Under the pieces are notes generated by a model that searched no databases, was not told where the DNA came from, and saw only the letters and a list, made by a program, of their open reading frames with translations. Made by a program: the position numbers and the translations under genes. 61,853 nt of DNA from an uncultured Bacteroidales bacterium. Its GTDB lineage: Bacteria; Bacteroidota; Bacteroidia; Bacteroidales; Bacteroidaceae. Position 1 is the stretch's first letter; each line of letters starts with the position of its first letter. The stretch spans positions 1-61,853 of the forward strand of contig CACYZY010000013.1 of the NCBI GenBank assembly GCA_902779085.1. The letters are read 5' to 3'. Shown piece after piece: positions 33,711 through 43,357 of the stretch.

Positions 33711-36700
33711 ATGTTAAGAAAAGTAAGATTCATGCTGCTTACGATAGCTGCTGTTTTAGTGGCTGTAGGCGCTCAGGCACAGATCACTACCTCATCTATG
33801 GGTGGTAAAGTAGTTGATGATGCCAACGAACCCGTCATTGGCGCAACTGTACAGGCTGTTCATGAGCCTTCAGGTACGCTTTATGGTGCGATTACTAACG
33901 TAGACGGTCGTTATGCCATCCAAGGTATGCGTACCGGTGGTCCATACACAGTGACCATCTCTTACATTGGTTACTCTACTAGGACTTACAAGGACATCAC
34001 GCTGCAGCTGGGTGAAATTTTTAACCTTAACGTTGAGATTTCTGAGTCAGCTGAGATGCTGGGTGAGGTTGTTGTCACTGGAACCGCTTCAAAGTTCGCA
34101 CAGGAAAAGACTGGTGCTACAACCAACATCAACAACGCTACTATCCGTGAGTTGCCAACCGTAAGCCGTAGCATTACGGATATTGCTCGCCTTTCTCCAT
34201 ATGCTAACGGTATGGGTTTTGCAGGTGGTGACGGTCGTTCAACTAACTTCACCGTGGATGGTGCTAATTTCAACAACAACTTCGGTCTGAGCTCTGCTCT
34301 GCCTGGTGGTGGCTCTCCTATCTCAGTAGATGCCATCGAGGAAATGCAGGTGGTGGTTGCTCCTTTCGATGTTCGCCAGAGCAACTTCATCGGCGGTGGT
34401 ATCAATGCTGTTACCAAGTCTGGTACTAACACTTTCAAGGGTACTGCATATACTTATTTTGCACATGAGAAACTTCATGGAAAGCGTCTTGCCGGGGTAG
34501 ATATTGATCGCCCAATGGATAGGAAATATACTTATGGTGCTACTTTAGGCGGTCCTATTATCAAGAACAAGTTGTTCTTCTTCGCTAATTTTGAGTATTC
34601 TAAGGTCCCTACCGTTGTTAACCATTGGCAAGCATCTGCTGATGGAGTGGCTAAGCCTGATCAGTACATCTCTCGTACTACTCAAGCTGACATGAAGGCT
34701 GTGAGCGATTTCGTGAAGTCTAAGTATGGTTATGATACAGGTTCTTACGACAACTTCCGTGCTGATGAAAGTAACATCAAATTGTTGGGTCGTATCGATT
34801 GGAATATAACAAATGACCACCACTTGGCTGTTCGCTACAATTATACTAAGAATGAGGCGTGGAATCCTACCAACGGTAATTCTACAGATGCAGGATATCG
34901 TAACAAGAATGCTGATCGTTTTTCACAGTATTCAATGGCTTTTGCTAACTCCATGTATTCTCAGGAGAACAAGGTGAATACCATCTCTGCAGATTTGAAC
35001 AGCCATTTCGGCAATAACCTGTCTAATCAGTTGTTATTCACTTATTCTAATATTGTAGATGTTCGCGGTTCTAACTCTTCTCCTTTCCCATTTGTGGATA
35101 TCATGAATGGTTATACTGAAGGAGATTTTGAGGTGCTTGATCAGGATGGTAAAAATATTGCATACGATTTTGGTGGTTATAATATTCAGCAAGATTTGTA
35201 TCCTTATATGTCATTGGGTTATGAGTTGTTTACGTGGAACAACAAGGTGCAGAACAAGGTGACTACCATCACTGATAATTTCACTGCTTATTTAGGCGCT
35301 CACAAGCTGACTGCTGGTTTCAATTTCGAGCATCAGTTGGCTAATAACGCTTATATGCGTAACGGTACTGGTTACTATCGCTATCGTTCACTGGATGACT
35401 TCCTGAAGGAACGCGTTCCAGAAGCTGTGGCTCTGACTTATGGATATAATGGTGATGCTAACCCCGCTGCGCAGGTTACTTTTAACCAGATTGGTGTGTA
35501 TGTACAGGATGAGTGGAACGTTCTTGACAACCTAAAACTGACAGGTGGTATTCGTTTTGATAACATCCATTTCGACAATGATGATATCATGCGCAACAAT
35601 GCTATTTATGCATTGGATTATGGTGGTCGTCATGTAGATACAGGCGCTTGGCCAAAAAATAATATCCAAATCTCTCCTCGCTTTGGCTTTACATGGGATG
35701 TCTTTGGAGATAAAACGCTGAAAGTGCGTGGTGGTACGGGTTTGTTCTCTGGCCGTCTGCCATTGGTGTTCTTCACCAATATGCCTACCAATTCTGGTAT
35801 GATACAGAATCAGGTAGGAGCTGTAACTAAGTATAGTAATGATGTTGTTACCAGTGTAGATCCAAGATTGGCTAAGTTTGCTGGTCAAATGGTAACCGAC
35901 CAGAGTGAATTTATTAACCGTTTGGGCACTCCAACATCTATTACCCCTGCAGAAGGTACAGTGCCAAAGGACGTAAACGGCGTGGATCATAACTTCAAGA
36001 TGCCTCAGGTATGGAAGACTTCTGTAGCTATTGACTATCAGGTGCCAGTATCATTCCCATTGACTGTAACAGGTGAATTCAACTACACCAAGAACATCAA
36101 TGCTGTACGTTTGGTAAATTGGAATATTCCTGAGAGTACTTCTGGTTGGGATCGTTTCGCTGGTGCAGACAATCGTCTGATTTATCCGAATAATTATACT
36201 TACCAGAAAAATGCAGCTTATGTGCTGACTAATACCCACAAGGGTTACGGTTGGACTGCAAACTTAACTGTGAATGCTCAGCCTATTGAGAATTTGAACA
36301 TCATGGCATCTTATACTCACACCGTGATGAAGGAAGTGTCAGGTATGCCTGGTTCAAATGCTTCTTCTGCATGGTCTGGCCTTTATACTGTCGATGGTCC
36401 TAACTTTGCAAAAGTTCAGAATTCTCAGTATGTAATTCCGGATCGTATTATTGCTTCTATTAGTTATACTGTTTGGAAAGAACACTTTAGCTTGTTCTAT
36501 ACTGGTTTCTCTCCTTCAGGTTATAGCTATTATTACAATGGTGATGTTAATGGTGACGGTATCAGTGGTGACTTGATGTATATTCCAAAGAATGACAGCG
36601 AAATCAACTTTGTTGACAAGTTCGATAAGGATGGTAACCAAACTGTTTTTGCAGATAGAGACCGTGTGGATTTCTGGAGATTTGTGGCTCAGGATTCATA

Positions 36701-37070
36701 CTTGAAGAACCATAAGGGTGAATATGCTGAGGCTTACAGTGCACGCGCTCCCTGGGTACACAGATTTGATTTCCGTTGGGCACACGACTTTACCCTGAAC
36801 ATTGGTAATACCAAGCATCTTTTGCAGCTCTCAGCTGATATTGAGAACATAGGCAACTTGATTAATTCTGATTGGGGTGTTGTTAAGAATATGAATTCTA
36901 TCAATAAGGGTGCTATCCTGAAGTATGAGGGCAAGAACGACGCTAATCAGCCTACTTTCTCACTCTATCGTGATAAGGCAGGTAATGCTCCAACCAAGAC
37001 TTGGGAGTATGATCGTAATTGGAATCAGGCTTGGAGAATCCAGTTTGGTGTGAAGTACTACTTCAATTAA
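33711..37070 (+). CDS. Oar-like TonB-dependent receptor with carboxypeptidase-regulatory domain
   Basis: A 1119-residue outer-membrane protein. Signal peptide (about 1-24, ends AQAQ), a carboxypeptidase-D regulatory-like beta-sandwich (about 27-110: GGKVVDDANEPVIGATV, YTVTISYIGYSTRTY), a plug domain (about 125-235: RSITDIARLSP, TKSGTNTFKG) and a long barrel ending in GVKYYFN. This layout is that of the Oar family of large Bacteroidetes/Myxococcus receptors; the cargo is unknown but may be peptides or adhesins. No SusD-like lipoprotein gene follows; a terminator does. Codon use is that of a highly expressed gene (many GCT, GGT, AAC, ATC). Confidence 0.9.
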   Translation: MLRKVRFMLLTIAAVLVAVGAQAQITTSSMGGKVVDDANEPVIGATVQAVHEPSGTLYGAITNVDGRYAIQGMRTGGPYTVTISYIGYSTRTYKDITLQLGEIFNLNVEISESAEMLGEVVVTGTASKFAQEKTGATTNINNATIRELPTVSRSITDIARLSPYANGMGFAGGDGRSTNFTVDGANFNNNFGLSSALPGGGSPISVDAIEEMQVVVAPFDVRQSNFIGGGINAVTKSGTNTFKGTAYTYFAHEKLHGKRLAGVDIDRPMDRKYTYGATLGGPIIKNKLFFFANFEYSKVPTVVNHWQASADGVAKPDQYISRTTQADMKAVSDFVKSKYGYDTGSYDNFRADESNIKLLGRIDWNITNDHHLAVRYNYTKNEAWNPTNGNSTDAGYRNKNADRFSQYSMAFANSMYSQENKVNTISADLNSHFGNNLSNQLLFTYSNIVDVRGSNSSPFPFVDIMNGYTEGDFEVLDQDGKNIAYDFGGYNIQQDLYPYMSLGYELFTWNNKVQNKVTTITDNFTAYLGAHKLTAGFNFEHQLANNAYMRNGTGYYRYRSLDDFLKERVPEAVALTYGYNGDANPAAQVTFNQIGVYVQDEWNVLDNLKLTGGIRFDNIHFDNDDIMRNNAIYALDYGGRHVDTGAWPKNNIQISPRFGFTWDVFGDKTLKVRGGTGLFSGRLPLVFFTNMPTNSGMIQNQVGAVTKYSNDVVTSVDPRLAKFAGQMVTDQSEFINRLGTPTSITPAEGTVPKDVNGVDHNFKMPQVWKTSVAIDYQVPVSFPLTVTGEFNYTKNINAVRLVNWNIPESTSGWDRFAGADNRLIYPNNYTYQKNAAYVLTNTHKGYGWTANLTVNAQPIENLNIMASYTHTVMKEVSGMPGSNASSAWSGLYTVDGPNFAKVQNSQYVIPDRIIASISYTVWKEHFSLFYTGFSPSGYSYYYNGDVNGDGISGDLMYIPKNDSEINFVDKFDKDGNQTVFADRDRVDFWRFVAQDSYLKNHKGEYAEAYSARAPWVHRFDFRWAHDFTLNIGNTKHLLQLSADIENIGNLINSDWGVVKNMNSINKGAILKYEGKNDANQPTFSLYRDKAGNAPTKTWEYDRNWNQAWRIQFGVKYYFN

Positions 37071-37092
37071 TTTGAAATAGTTGACTCTTTAT

Positions 37093-37127
37093 AAGAAGGC
37101 AACCCCAAAGGGCTGCCTTCTGTTTTT
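37093..37127 (+). terminator. Terminator after the Oar-like receptor gene
   Basis: AGAAGGCA-ACCC and GGGC-TGCCTTCT form the stem around CAAA, followed by GTTTTT. Confidence 0.8.
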
Positions 37128-37224
37128 ATAGTATGTTGAGACAACTTCACTTGAGTAGCTGAATTGAAGAAAGTATGTCTTATAGAAAGTGGAGTGACAA
37201 TTTGGCAGTTTCCGTAATTATCTG

Positions 37225-37232
37225 TAAATTTG
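37225..37232 (+). promoter_or_regulatory. -7 box TAAATTTG for rlmN
   Basis: TAAATTTG overlaps the upstream TTG codon (37230), so that TTG cannot be the start and the ATG at 37260 is chosen. Confidence 0.55.
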
Positions 37233-37259
37233 CAGTCGATTTTGCATAATTGTGTAGCA

Positions 37260-38294
37260 ATGGATAAAAGACCGCTTTTGGGGATGACACTCAGCGAATT
37301 GCAAGAGGTGGCGAAAGACTTGGGGATGCCAAGCTTTGCTGCTAAGCAGATAGCGCAATGGCTTTATGTGAAGAGGGTTAAGAGCATAGATGAGATGACC
37401 AATCTCTCTTTGAAGCATCGCACTATACTTGCTGAGAGATATGTGGTGGGTGCCGAGGCTCCTATCAATGAGATGCGCTCGCAAGATGGAACGGTGAAAT
37501 ATCTCTTTCATGCACACGATAATCATTTTGTAGAGACAGTCTATATCCCTGATGAAGATCGTGGCACGGTTTGTGTGTCTTCTCAAGTGGGTTGCAAGAT
37601 GAATTGCAAGTTCTGCATGACTGGCAAGCAAGGCTTCAGTGGGAATCTTACCGCAAATCAAATTATTAATCAGATTCAGTCGTTGCCCGAGTATGAGCAT
37701 CTTACTAATGTTGTGATGATGGGCATGGGCGAACCTCTGGACAATCTAGATGAGGTGATGAAAGCCCTTGAAATTATGACAGCTCCATGGGGCTATGCCT
37801 GGAGTCCCAAACGTATCACGTTGTCTACAGTAGGCTTGAAGAAAGGTTTGCAGCGTTTTCTAGAAGAAAGCGAATGCCACTTAGCTGTGAGTCTACATGC
37901 GCCTGTTCCGGCATTGCGTCGTGAACTGATGCCGGCAGAGCGTGCCTTCTCTATCGTCGAAATTGTGGATGTGTTGCGTAATTACGATTTTAGTCACCAG
38001 CGTAGGCTTTCGTTTGAATATATAGTGTTCAAGGGAGTTAATGATAGCGTAGTTTATGCCAAAGAACTATTAAAATTGTTACGTGGGTTGGATTGCAGGG
38101 TAAACCTGATACGCTTTCATGCTATACCGAATGTGGATTTGGAAGGCGTGGATATGGGAAAAATGACAGAGTTGAGAGATTACCTAACCCAGCATGGTTT
38201 GTTTACTACCATTCGTGCTTCGCGAGGAGAAGATATCTTTGCAGCTTGTGGAATGTTGTCAACTGCTAAGCAGGAGGAGATTAACAAGAATTAA
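37260..38294 (+). CDS. rlmN: 23S rRNA (adenine2503-C2)/tRNA methyltransferase, radical SAM
   Basis: A 344-residue protein. The radical SAM cluster is C112-x3-C116-x2-C119 (GCKMNCKFCMTGK); GMGEPLDN binds SAM; and the C-terminal C-x-M (AACGM, near 336-340) provides the methyl-carrying cysteine. RlmN methylates A2503 of 23S rRNA and A37 of some tRNAs. Length is normal. It is the only methyltransferase of its kind in the window and appears to be transcribed singly. Confidence 0.95.
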   Translation: MDKRPLLGMTLSELQEVAKDLGMPSFAAKQIAQWLYVKRVKSIDEMTNLSLKHRTILAERYVVGAEAPINEMRSQDGTVKYLFHAHDNHFVETVYIPDEDRGTVCVSSQVGCKMNCKFCMTGKQGFSGNLTANQIINQIQSLPEYEHLTNVVMMGMGEPLDNLDEVMKALEIMTAPWGYAWSPKRITLSTVGLKKGLQRFLEESECHLAVSLHAPVPALRRELMPAERAFSIVEIVDVLRNYDFSHQRRLSFEYIVFKGVNDSVVYAKELLKLLRGLDCRVNLIRFHAIPNVDLEGVDMGKMTELRDYLTQHGLFTTIRASRGEDIFAACGMLSTAKQEEINKN

Positions 38295-38338
38295 TATTAA
38301 TTATTAAGAAAGAATTGTATTCTATTCTCACTTATTCG

Positions 38339-38346
38339 TAGTTTTG
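38339..38346 (+). promoter_or_regulatory. -7 box TAGTTTTG for the DUF4837-pdxA unit
   Basis: TAGTTTTG, 28 nt before the ATG at 38375. It is the last clear promoter before the long co-directional run to the MFS genes. Confidence 0.55.
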
Positions 38347-38374
38347 TGCTGATAATACAAAATAAAAGAGAAAT

Positions 38375-39421
38375 ATGAGAAGAACAGTTTATTTGATGAT
38401 TATTGTGATGGCAGCCTTGTTGTTGGGTGCCTGTAATCGTGGAGGCAACAAACGCTCTTCACTGAATATTTTTACCCCTACATCCAGCGGCAGGGCATAT
38501 GAGCTGCTGGTGGTCTGCGATGATGCCAACTGGGAGGGCGTGGCAGGCCGTGCATTATTTGACGTGCTGGATACTGATGTACCTGGTTTGCCACAATCTG
38601 AACGCTCTTTCCGTATCATGAATACCACTCCCTATGGCTATAATGCTACGCTGAAGATGTTGCGTAACATTATCAAAGTAGATATAGATCCGACTACCTA
38701 TACGCAGCCGAAGTTTCGGTCAGAAATGAATGTATATGCTAATCCACAGGCCATACTGACCATTCAAGGTCCAGATGCAGAGTCAGTGGCTGAATATGTT
38801 ACTAAAAACGGGCAAGCTATAATAGATTTCTTCACTCGTGCTGAGATGAACCGTCAGATTCAGGTGTTGGAATATCAGCACAGCGATATGATTGCTAAGA
38901 ATGTGAAGGAGATGTTTGACTGTGATGTATGGGTATCTGGTGAATTGAAGTCATCCAAACGTGGTGAAGATTTCTTCTGGGCTGGTGCCAATGCCGCTTC
39001 CGGTGATCAGAATTTTGTCATTTATTCTTATCCTTACAAAGATCGTCGAACGTTTACTCAGGATTTCTTCATCCAAAAGCGAGATTCTGTAATGAAGATT
39101 AATATCCCGGGTGCAGCTGAAGGTACGTACATGCAAACAGATGCACGCTTTGTTACTACTCGCGCTTTCATGTTGAAAGGTGAATACGTGTTTGAAGCCC
39201 GTGGCCTTTGGAGAGTAAAGGGTGACATGATGGGAGGCCCATTCGTTTCACAAAGCCGTGTAGATACCATCAACCAGCGTGTGATAACTGAGGAAATCTT
39301 TATATATGCACCTGAGAAATTAAAACGTAATTTGGTTAGAGGCATGGAAGCTGCTTTATATACGATAAAGCTACCTGGTAAGGTAATGGATGATGCACAG
39401 ATTCCTCTTCAAGATGAATAA
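38375..39421 (+). CDS. DUF4837 family lipoprotein
   Basis: A 348-residue lipoprotein; the lipobox LLGAC gives C20. After a short linker there is a long globular domain (about 35-345) that I recognise as DUF4837, a Bacteroidales family of unknown function. Motifs such as GRAYELLVVCDDANWEG near the start and GPFVSQSRVD near 290 are typical. It is 32 nt upstream of pdxA, and this order is consistent with the envelope-rich operon that follows (lptE, secG). A role in the cell envelope is inferred only from lipidation and context. Confidence 0.82.
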   Translation: MRRTVYLMIIVMAALLLGACNRGGNKRSSLNIFTPTSSGRAYELLVVCDDANWEGVAGRALFDVLDTDVPGLPQSERSFRIMNTTPYGYNATLKMLRNIIKVDIDPTTYTQPKFRSEMNVYANPQAILTIQGPDAESVAEYVTKNGQAIIDFFTRAEMNRQIQVLEYQHSDMIAKNVKEMFDCDVWVSGELKSSKRGEDFFWAGANAASGDQNFVIYSYPYKDRRTFTQDFFIQKRDSVMKINIPGAAEGTYMQTDARFVTTRAFMLKGEYVFEARGLWRVKGDMMGGPFVSQSRVDTINQRVITEEIFIYAPEKLKRNLVRGMEAALYTIKLPGKVMDDAQIPLQDE

Positions 39422-39453
39422 ACTATTTATCAACAAAAAACTAATATTTTTCG

Positions 39454-40557
39454 ATGGAAGGGAAAATTAGAATAGCTATTACGCAAGGAGATATTAATGG
39501 AGTAGGCTGGGAAGTGGCCTTAAAGTCTTTTGAGGACCCTGCGATGCTGGAACTTTGTACTCCTGTTATATATGGATCACCTAAAGTGGCCACTTACCAT
39601 CGTAAAACGATGGATATCCAAACACCTTTTTCTATTGTCAATTCTGCTGCTAACGTTGCAGATGATACTGTAAATATAGTTTCTTGCAATGATGATGAAG
39701 CGAAAGTGGAGTTTGCCAAAACTGATGCTGAATCAGGGAAAGCAGCTTGGTATGCTATGCAACAAGCATTGGATGAGTATCGTGATGGATTGACTGATGT
39801 ATTGGTAATGGCACCAATCAATGAGTTGGCTTTTAAACAGGCAGGAATTGACTATCCTGGACTGACCAACTTGGTTCTAAAAGAATTGGGTGAGCCCGGA
39901 GATGTAGCTTTGTCTATTCTCGTAAAGGATGATTTGCGTGTGGCATTTGCTACAGAGAATGTTCCGTTGAAGGAAATGACATCTACCCTAACCAAAGATT
40001 TGATAAAAGATAAGATGGCAGTTTTTAACCAGTCATTGAAGGTAGACTTTGGCATTAGCGCTCCTCGTATAGCTGTTCTTTCCCTGAACCCTGGGGCTGT
40101 GTTAAACGACGTTGTGGGACAAGAAGAGCAAGAAATTATTAAACCCGCTCTAGAGGAATTGATGGAAGAGAGAGTTATTTGTTACGGTCCTTATTCAGTA
40201 GATTCTTTGTTAGAGACAAACAATTATGCCCATTTTGATGGTATTTTTGCCATGTATCATGATCAGGGTATGGGATTGTTCAAGGCTCTGAGCTTTAATA
40301 GTGGTGTGAGGTTCATTACTGGGTTGTCCGCTATTTGTGCAACACCTGTACATGGAGTGGAATATGAATTGGCTGGTAAGGGTCTTGCAGATGAATCTTC
40401 GTTGAGAAATGCCATCTATTTAGGAATAGATGTTTTGCGAAATAGGAACCGCGAAGAAGAAGCTTTAGTCAACCCTCTTCGTAAGCAATATTATGACAGG
40501 CGTGATGATAGTGACAAACTTAAACAGATGATAGAACCTGAGGATGAAACATTATGA
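39454..40557 (+). CDS. pdxA: 4-hydroxythreonine-4-phosphate dehydrogenase
   Basis: A 367-residue cytosolic enzyme. ITQGDINGVGWE (near the N-terminus), APINE, LSLNPGA and the metal/substrate block MYHDQGMGLFK (near 268) define PdxA. It oxidises 4-phosphohydroxy-threonine in the DXP-dependent route to pyridoxal 5'-phosphate. The Bacteroidetes form is slightly longer than the E. coli protein (about 330). Its stop overlaps the next start by 4 nt (ATGA), so it is translationally coupled to the sigma-54 activator gene. Confidence 0.93.
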   Translation: MEGKIRIAITQGDINGVGWEVALKSFEDPAMLELCTPVIYGSPKVATYHRKTMDIQTPFSIVNSAANVADDTVNIVSCNDDEAKVEFAKTDAESGKAAWYAMQQALDEYRDGLTDVLVMAPINELAFKQAGIDYPGLTNLVLKELGEPGDVALSILVKDDLRVAFATENVPLKEMTSTLTKDLIKDKMAVFNQSLKVDFGISAPRIAVLSLNPGAVLNDVVGQEEQEIIKPALEELMEERVICYGPYSVDSLLETNNYAHFDGIFAMYHDQGMGLFKALSFNSGVRFITGLSAICATPVHGVEYELAGKGLADESSLRNAIYLGIDVLRNRNREEEALVNPLRKQYYDRRDDSDKLKQMIEPEDETL

Positions 40558-41813
40558 CAAGAGCTGAGATTCAACAAGTGAAACTGAGGTTTGGCATCAT
40601 CGGTAATGATGAGAATCTGCTACATGCCATTGATACTGCCATGCAGGTGGCACCAACAGATGTGTCTGTGCTTATTACAGGTGAAAGTGGCGTGGGTAAG
40701 GAAAGCTTTCCTCAGATAATCCATCAGTTCAGTCGGAGAAAACATGGTAAATACATTGCCGTAAACTGCGGTGCCATTCCTGAAGGGACCATTGATTCTG
40801 AACTCTTCGGGCACGAAAAGGGTGCATTTACTGGTGCTATCAGCGACAGAAAAGGATACTTTAGTGAAGCGGATGGAGGTACTATTTTCCTTGATGAAGT
40901 AGGCGAGCTGCCTTTGGCGACGCAGGCCAGATTATTACGTGTGCTTGAGAATGGTGAATTTATCAGGGTGGGTTCTTCAAAAGTAGAGAAGACCAATGTT
41001 CGTATTGTGGCAGCTACTAATGTCAACTTGGATAGGGCCATTGCTGACGGCCGTTTCCGTGAGGATTTGTTCTATCGACTTAGCACGGTGCCCATTAAGG
41101 TACCACCTTTGCGTGAGCGTGGGGATGATGCTGCTTTGTTGTTCCGTAAATTTGCGGCTGACTTTGCAGAGAAATATCGCATGCCTGCTATTCAGTTGAC
41201 AGAGGAGGCAAAGCGTATGTTAGTCAACTATCGTTGGCCGGGTAATGTACGTCAGCTTAAGAATGTGACGGAACAGATTTCTATTATTGAGACCGACCGA
41301 GAAGTAACAGCAGATATGTTGAGGCGTTATTTGCCACAGAAGGAACAAGGTCAGCGTCTGCCTGCCTTGTTTGGATCAAAGGAATTTGGCCAAGGGTTTG
41401 AAGGAGAACGTGAGTTTTTGTATAAAATGCTTTATAATCTCAATAATGAAGTCACTGAGCTGAAGCAAGTAGTAAAGAAACTAATGGCTGGTGAACAGGT
41501 AACTGTAGCTGCCGAACCTGCTCATACACACTATTACGCTCCAGCAACACCATCAACTGATGCTGTAATTCCTATTATTCAGCATTCAGCTGCTAATGGA
41601 CGATCTGCAGCTTCATTACACAATGATGATGATAATATTCAAGATACCGAGGCCGTGGAAGAAGCAGAAACTATGTCACTGGATGAGGTAGAGAAAGAGA
41701 TGATTAAGAAGGCACTGGAGAGGAATCGTGGCAGACGTAGGGCAGCGGCAAAAGAATTAAATATCTCAGAACGCACATTATATAGAAAGATTAAGGTGTA
41801 TGGTTTGGAATAA
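40554..41813 (+). CDS. Sigma-54-dependent transcriptional activator without receiver domain
   Basis: A 419-residue AAA+ enhancer-binding protein. Walker A GESGVGKE (43-50), sigma-54 contact loop GAFTGA (90-95), Walker B IFLDE (111-115), RWPGNVRQLKN (near 225), then a variable linker (about 265-370, E/A/T-rich) and a Fis-type helix-turn-helix (about 380-419: RGRRRAAAKELNISERTL). There is no N-terminal receiver or GAF domain, so it is not a classical response regulator; its activity may be set by level or by partners. It lies between pdxA and lptE with overlaps on both sides. Confidence 0.92.
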   Translation: MTRAEIQQVKLRFGIIGNDENLLHAIDTAMQVAPTDVSVLITGESGVGKESFPQIIHQFSRRKHGKYIAVNCGAIPEGTIDSELFGHEKGAFTGAISDRKGYFSEADGGTIFLDEVGELPLATQARLLRVLENGEFIRVGSSKVEKTNVRIVAATNVNLDRAIADGRFREDLFYRLSTVPIKVPPLRERGDDAALLFRKFAADFAEKYRMPAIQLTEEAKRMLVNYRWPGNVRQLKNVTEQISIIETDREVTADMLRRYLPQKEQGQRLPALFGSKEFGQGFEGEREFLYKMLYNLNNEVTELKQVVKKLMAGEQVTVAAEPAHTHYYAPATPSTDAVIPIIQHSAANGRSAASLHNDDDNIQDTEAVEEAETMSLDEVEKEMIKKALERNRGRRRAAAKELNISERTLYRKIKVYGLE

Positions 41814-42327
41814 GAAGTTGGAACATGGTACATGGCTGATTGGGTTAGCCTTGATAATGGTGTCTTGCAAGGTTTCTTTAGGCCTGGCTCCCATCTCTTC
41901 GATAGATTATAGCAAGGTGCATACTATGCAGATTGTGGATTTCCAGAACCATGCTGATTATGTTTATGGTCCCCTTGCTACTACCCTGAACGATCAGATG
42001 AAAGATTTGTTTATGCGGCAGACGCGATTGTCGTTGGTCAATAACAACGGAGATATTGTAATAGAAGGAGAGATTACTGGTTATAACCAGTTTAATGAGG
42101 CAATCGATGCTAGTGGCTATTCTTCTAAAGTACGATTGACATTGACCGTTAATGTGTCATATACCAATAACACTAACCATGAAGAGGATTTTGAAAACCG
42201 CACCTTTACTGCCTTCCAAACCTATGATGCTACTCAGTTGTTGACTGCTGTACAGGATCAACTGATTGAAGTAATGGTGAAGGATATTTCAGAGCAGATT
42301 TTTAACTCAACAGTAGCCAATTGGTAA
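41800..42327 (+). CDS. lptE: LptE-like LPS assembly lipoprotein
   Basis: A 175-residue lipoprotein; the lipobox IMVSC gives C23. The body fits the Bacteroidetes LptE family: IVDFQNHADYVYGPLA, then LSLVNNNGDIVIEGEITGY and a C-terminal helix with VKDISEQIFN. LptE plugs the LptD barrel in the outer membrane. The start overlaps the preceding gene by 14 nt, indicating coupling, and the next gene follows after 1 nt. Family length is normal. Confidence 0.82.
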   Translation: MVWNKKLEHGTWLIGLALIMVSCKVSLGLAPISSIDYSKVHTMQIVDFQNHADYVYGPLATTLNDQMKDLFMRQTRLSLVNNNGDIVIEGEITGYNQFNEAIDASGYSSKVRLTLTVNVSYTNNTNHEEDFENRTFTAFQTYDATQLLTAVQDQLIEVMVKDISEQIFNSTVANW

Positions 42328-42328
42328 G

Positions 42329-42964
42329 ATGACCACCAATGATATCATACAGTGGATTAAGCAGCCTGAATTGCTGAATGCAAGCACGTTGTACGAATTA
42401 CGTACAGCCGTAGCTCGGTATCCTTTTTTTCAGACGCTTCGAATGTTGTATTTGAAGAATTTATATCTGTTGCATGACGAATCTTTCGGACCTGAACTAC
42501 GCAAGTCTGCCATGTTTATATCAGATCGTAGTAAGTTGTACTATCTAATAGAGGGTGATCGCTTCACATTAAAACCAGCAAAAAATAGTAAACCATCAGT
42601 TCTTCTAGAGGAAGAAATACCTGTTAAAGATCGTACCTTGTCGCTTATCGACTCTTTTTTGTCAGAAATGTCAGAGGAGCAATCATCTGATAGCGAGCTA
42701 AATGTTCCACCACCGACAGAAGATTATTTCCTGAATGAAACTAACAGCGATGATGAGCAAATAATAGAGGAGGAAACGGGAGAACTTGACGATAGCTATT
42801 TTACCGAAACTTTGGCCAAAATCTATATCAAACAGCGGCGATATGGTAAGGCTTTGGAAATAATTAGAAAATTAAACTTGAAATATCCAAAAAAAAGTAT
42901 TTACTTTGCAGACCAAATTCGTTTTTTGGAGAAATTAGTTATTAATGAGAAAACAAAATCATAA
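42329..42964 (+). CDS. TPR-like hypothetical protein between lptE and secG
   Basis: A 211-residue soluble protein. N-terminal helices (LNASTLYELRTAVARYPFFQT region) recall a degenerate repeat; the middle (about 85-150) is acidic and low complexity; the end (about 155-200: YFTETLAKIYIKQRRYGKALEIIRKLNLKYP, split into helix A and B) is a clear tetratricopeptide unit. The lptE - TPR - secG order is a common Bacteroidetes arrangement as far as I recall. A scaffold or assembly role is plausible; the function is not known. Confidence 0.65.
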   Translation: MTTNDIIQWIKQPELLNASTLYELRTAVARYPFFQTLRMLYLKNLYLLHDESFGPELRKSAMFISDRSKLYYLIEGDRFTLKPAKNSKPSVLLEEEIPVKDRTLSLIDSFLSEMSEEQSSDSELNVPPPTEDYFLNETNSDDEQIIEEETGELDDSYFTETLAKIYIKQRRYGKALEIIRKLNLKYPKKSIYFADQIRFLEKLVINEKTKS

Positions 42965-42970
42965 TTAAAA

Positions 42971-43333
42971 ATGTATTTACTGATTACTATTTTGATGTTG
43001 GTTGCATCTGTCCTGATGTGCGGCATCGTATTGATTCAAAATTCTAAAGGTGGCGGTTTGGCCTCCGGTTTTTCATCTTCTAATGCTATCATGGGTGTTC
43101 GTAAGACTACCGATTTTTTGGAGAAAGCTACTTGGACGCTAGCAGCTATTATGGTAATTTGCAGCGTGGCATCAGCTTATTCTTTGCCTTCTGCAAACTC
43201 TAGTAGCCAGGACGCTATTATGGAACAGGCACAGAAAAATGCCAATACCAATCCTTATAACATGCCTGTAGGTACTACTGCTCCTGCAACAGAGACCCCT
43301 GCTGAGGCTCCCGCAGAGAATCCTGCTAACTGA
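42971..43333 (+). CDS. secG: SecG subunit of the Sec translocon
   Basis: A 120-residue protein with two membrane helices (about 2-22 and 54-76) separated by the conserved loop IQNSKGGGLASGF, followed by an A/P/E/T-rich cytoplasmic tail. SecG assists SecYE in protein translocation. It begins 6 nt after the TPR-like gene. The poorly ordered C-terminal tail is usual for Bacteroidetes SecG. Confidence 0.93.
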   Translation: MYLLITILMLVASVLMCGIVLIQNSKGGGLASGFSSSNAIMGVRKTTDFLEKATWTLAAIMVICSVASAYSLPSANSSSQDAIMEQAQKNANTNPYNMPVGTTAPATETPAEAPAENPAN

Positions 43334-43357
43334 AGTTTTTGAAGAATAACTATTGTC

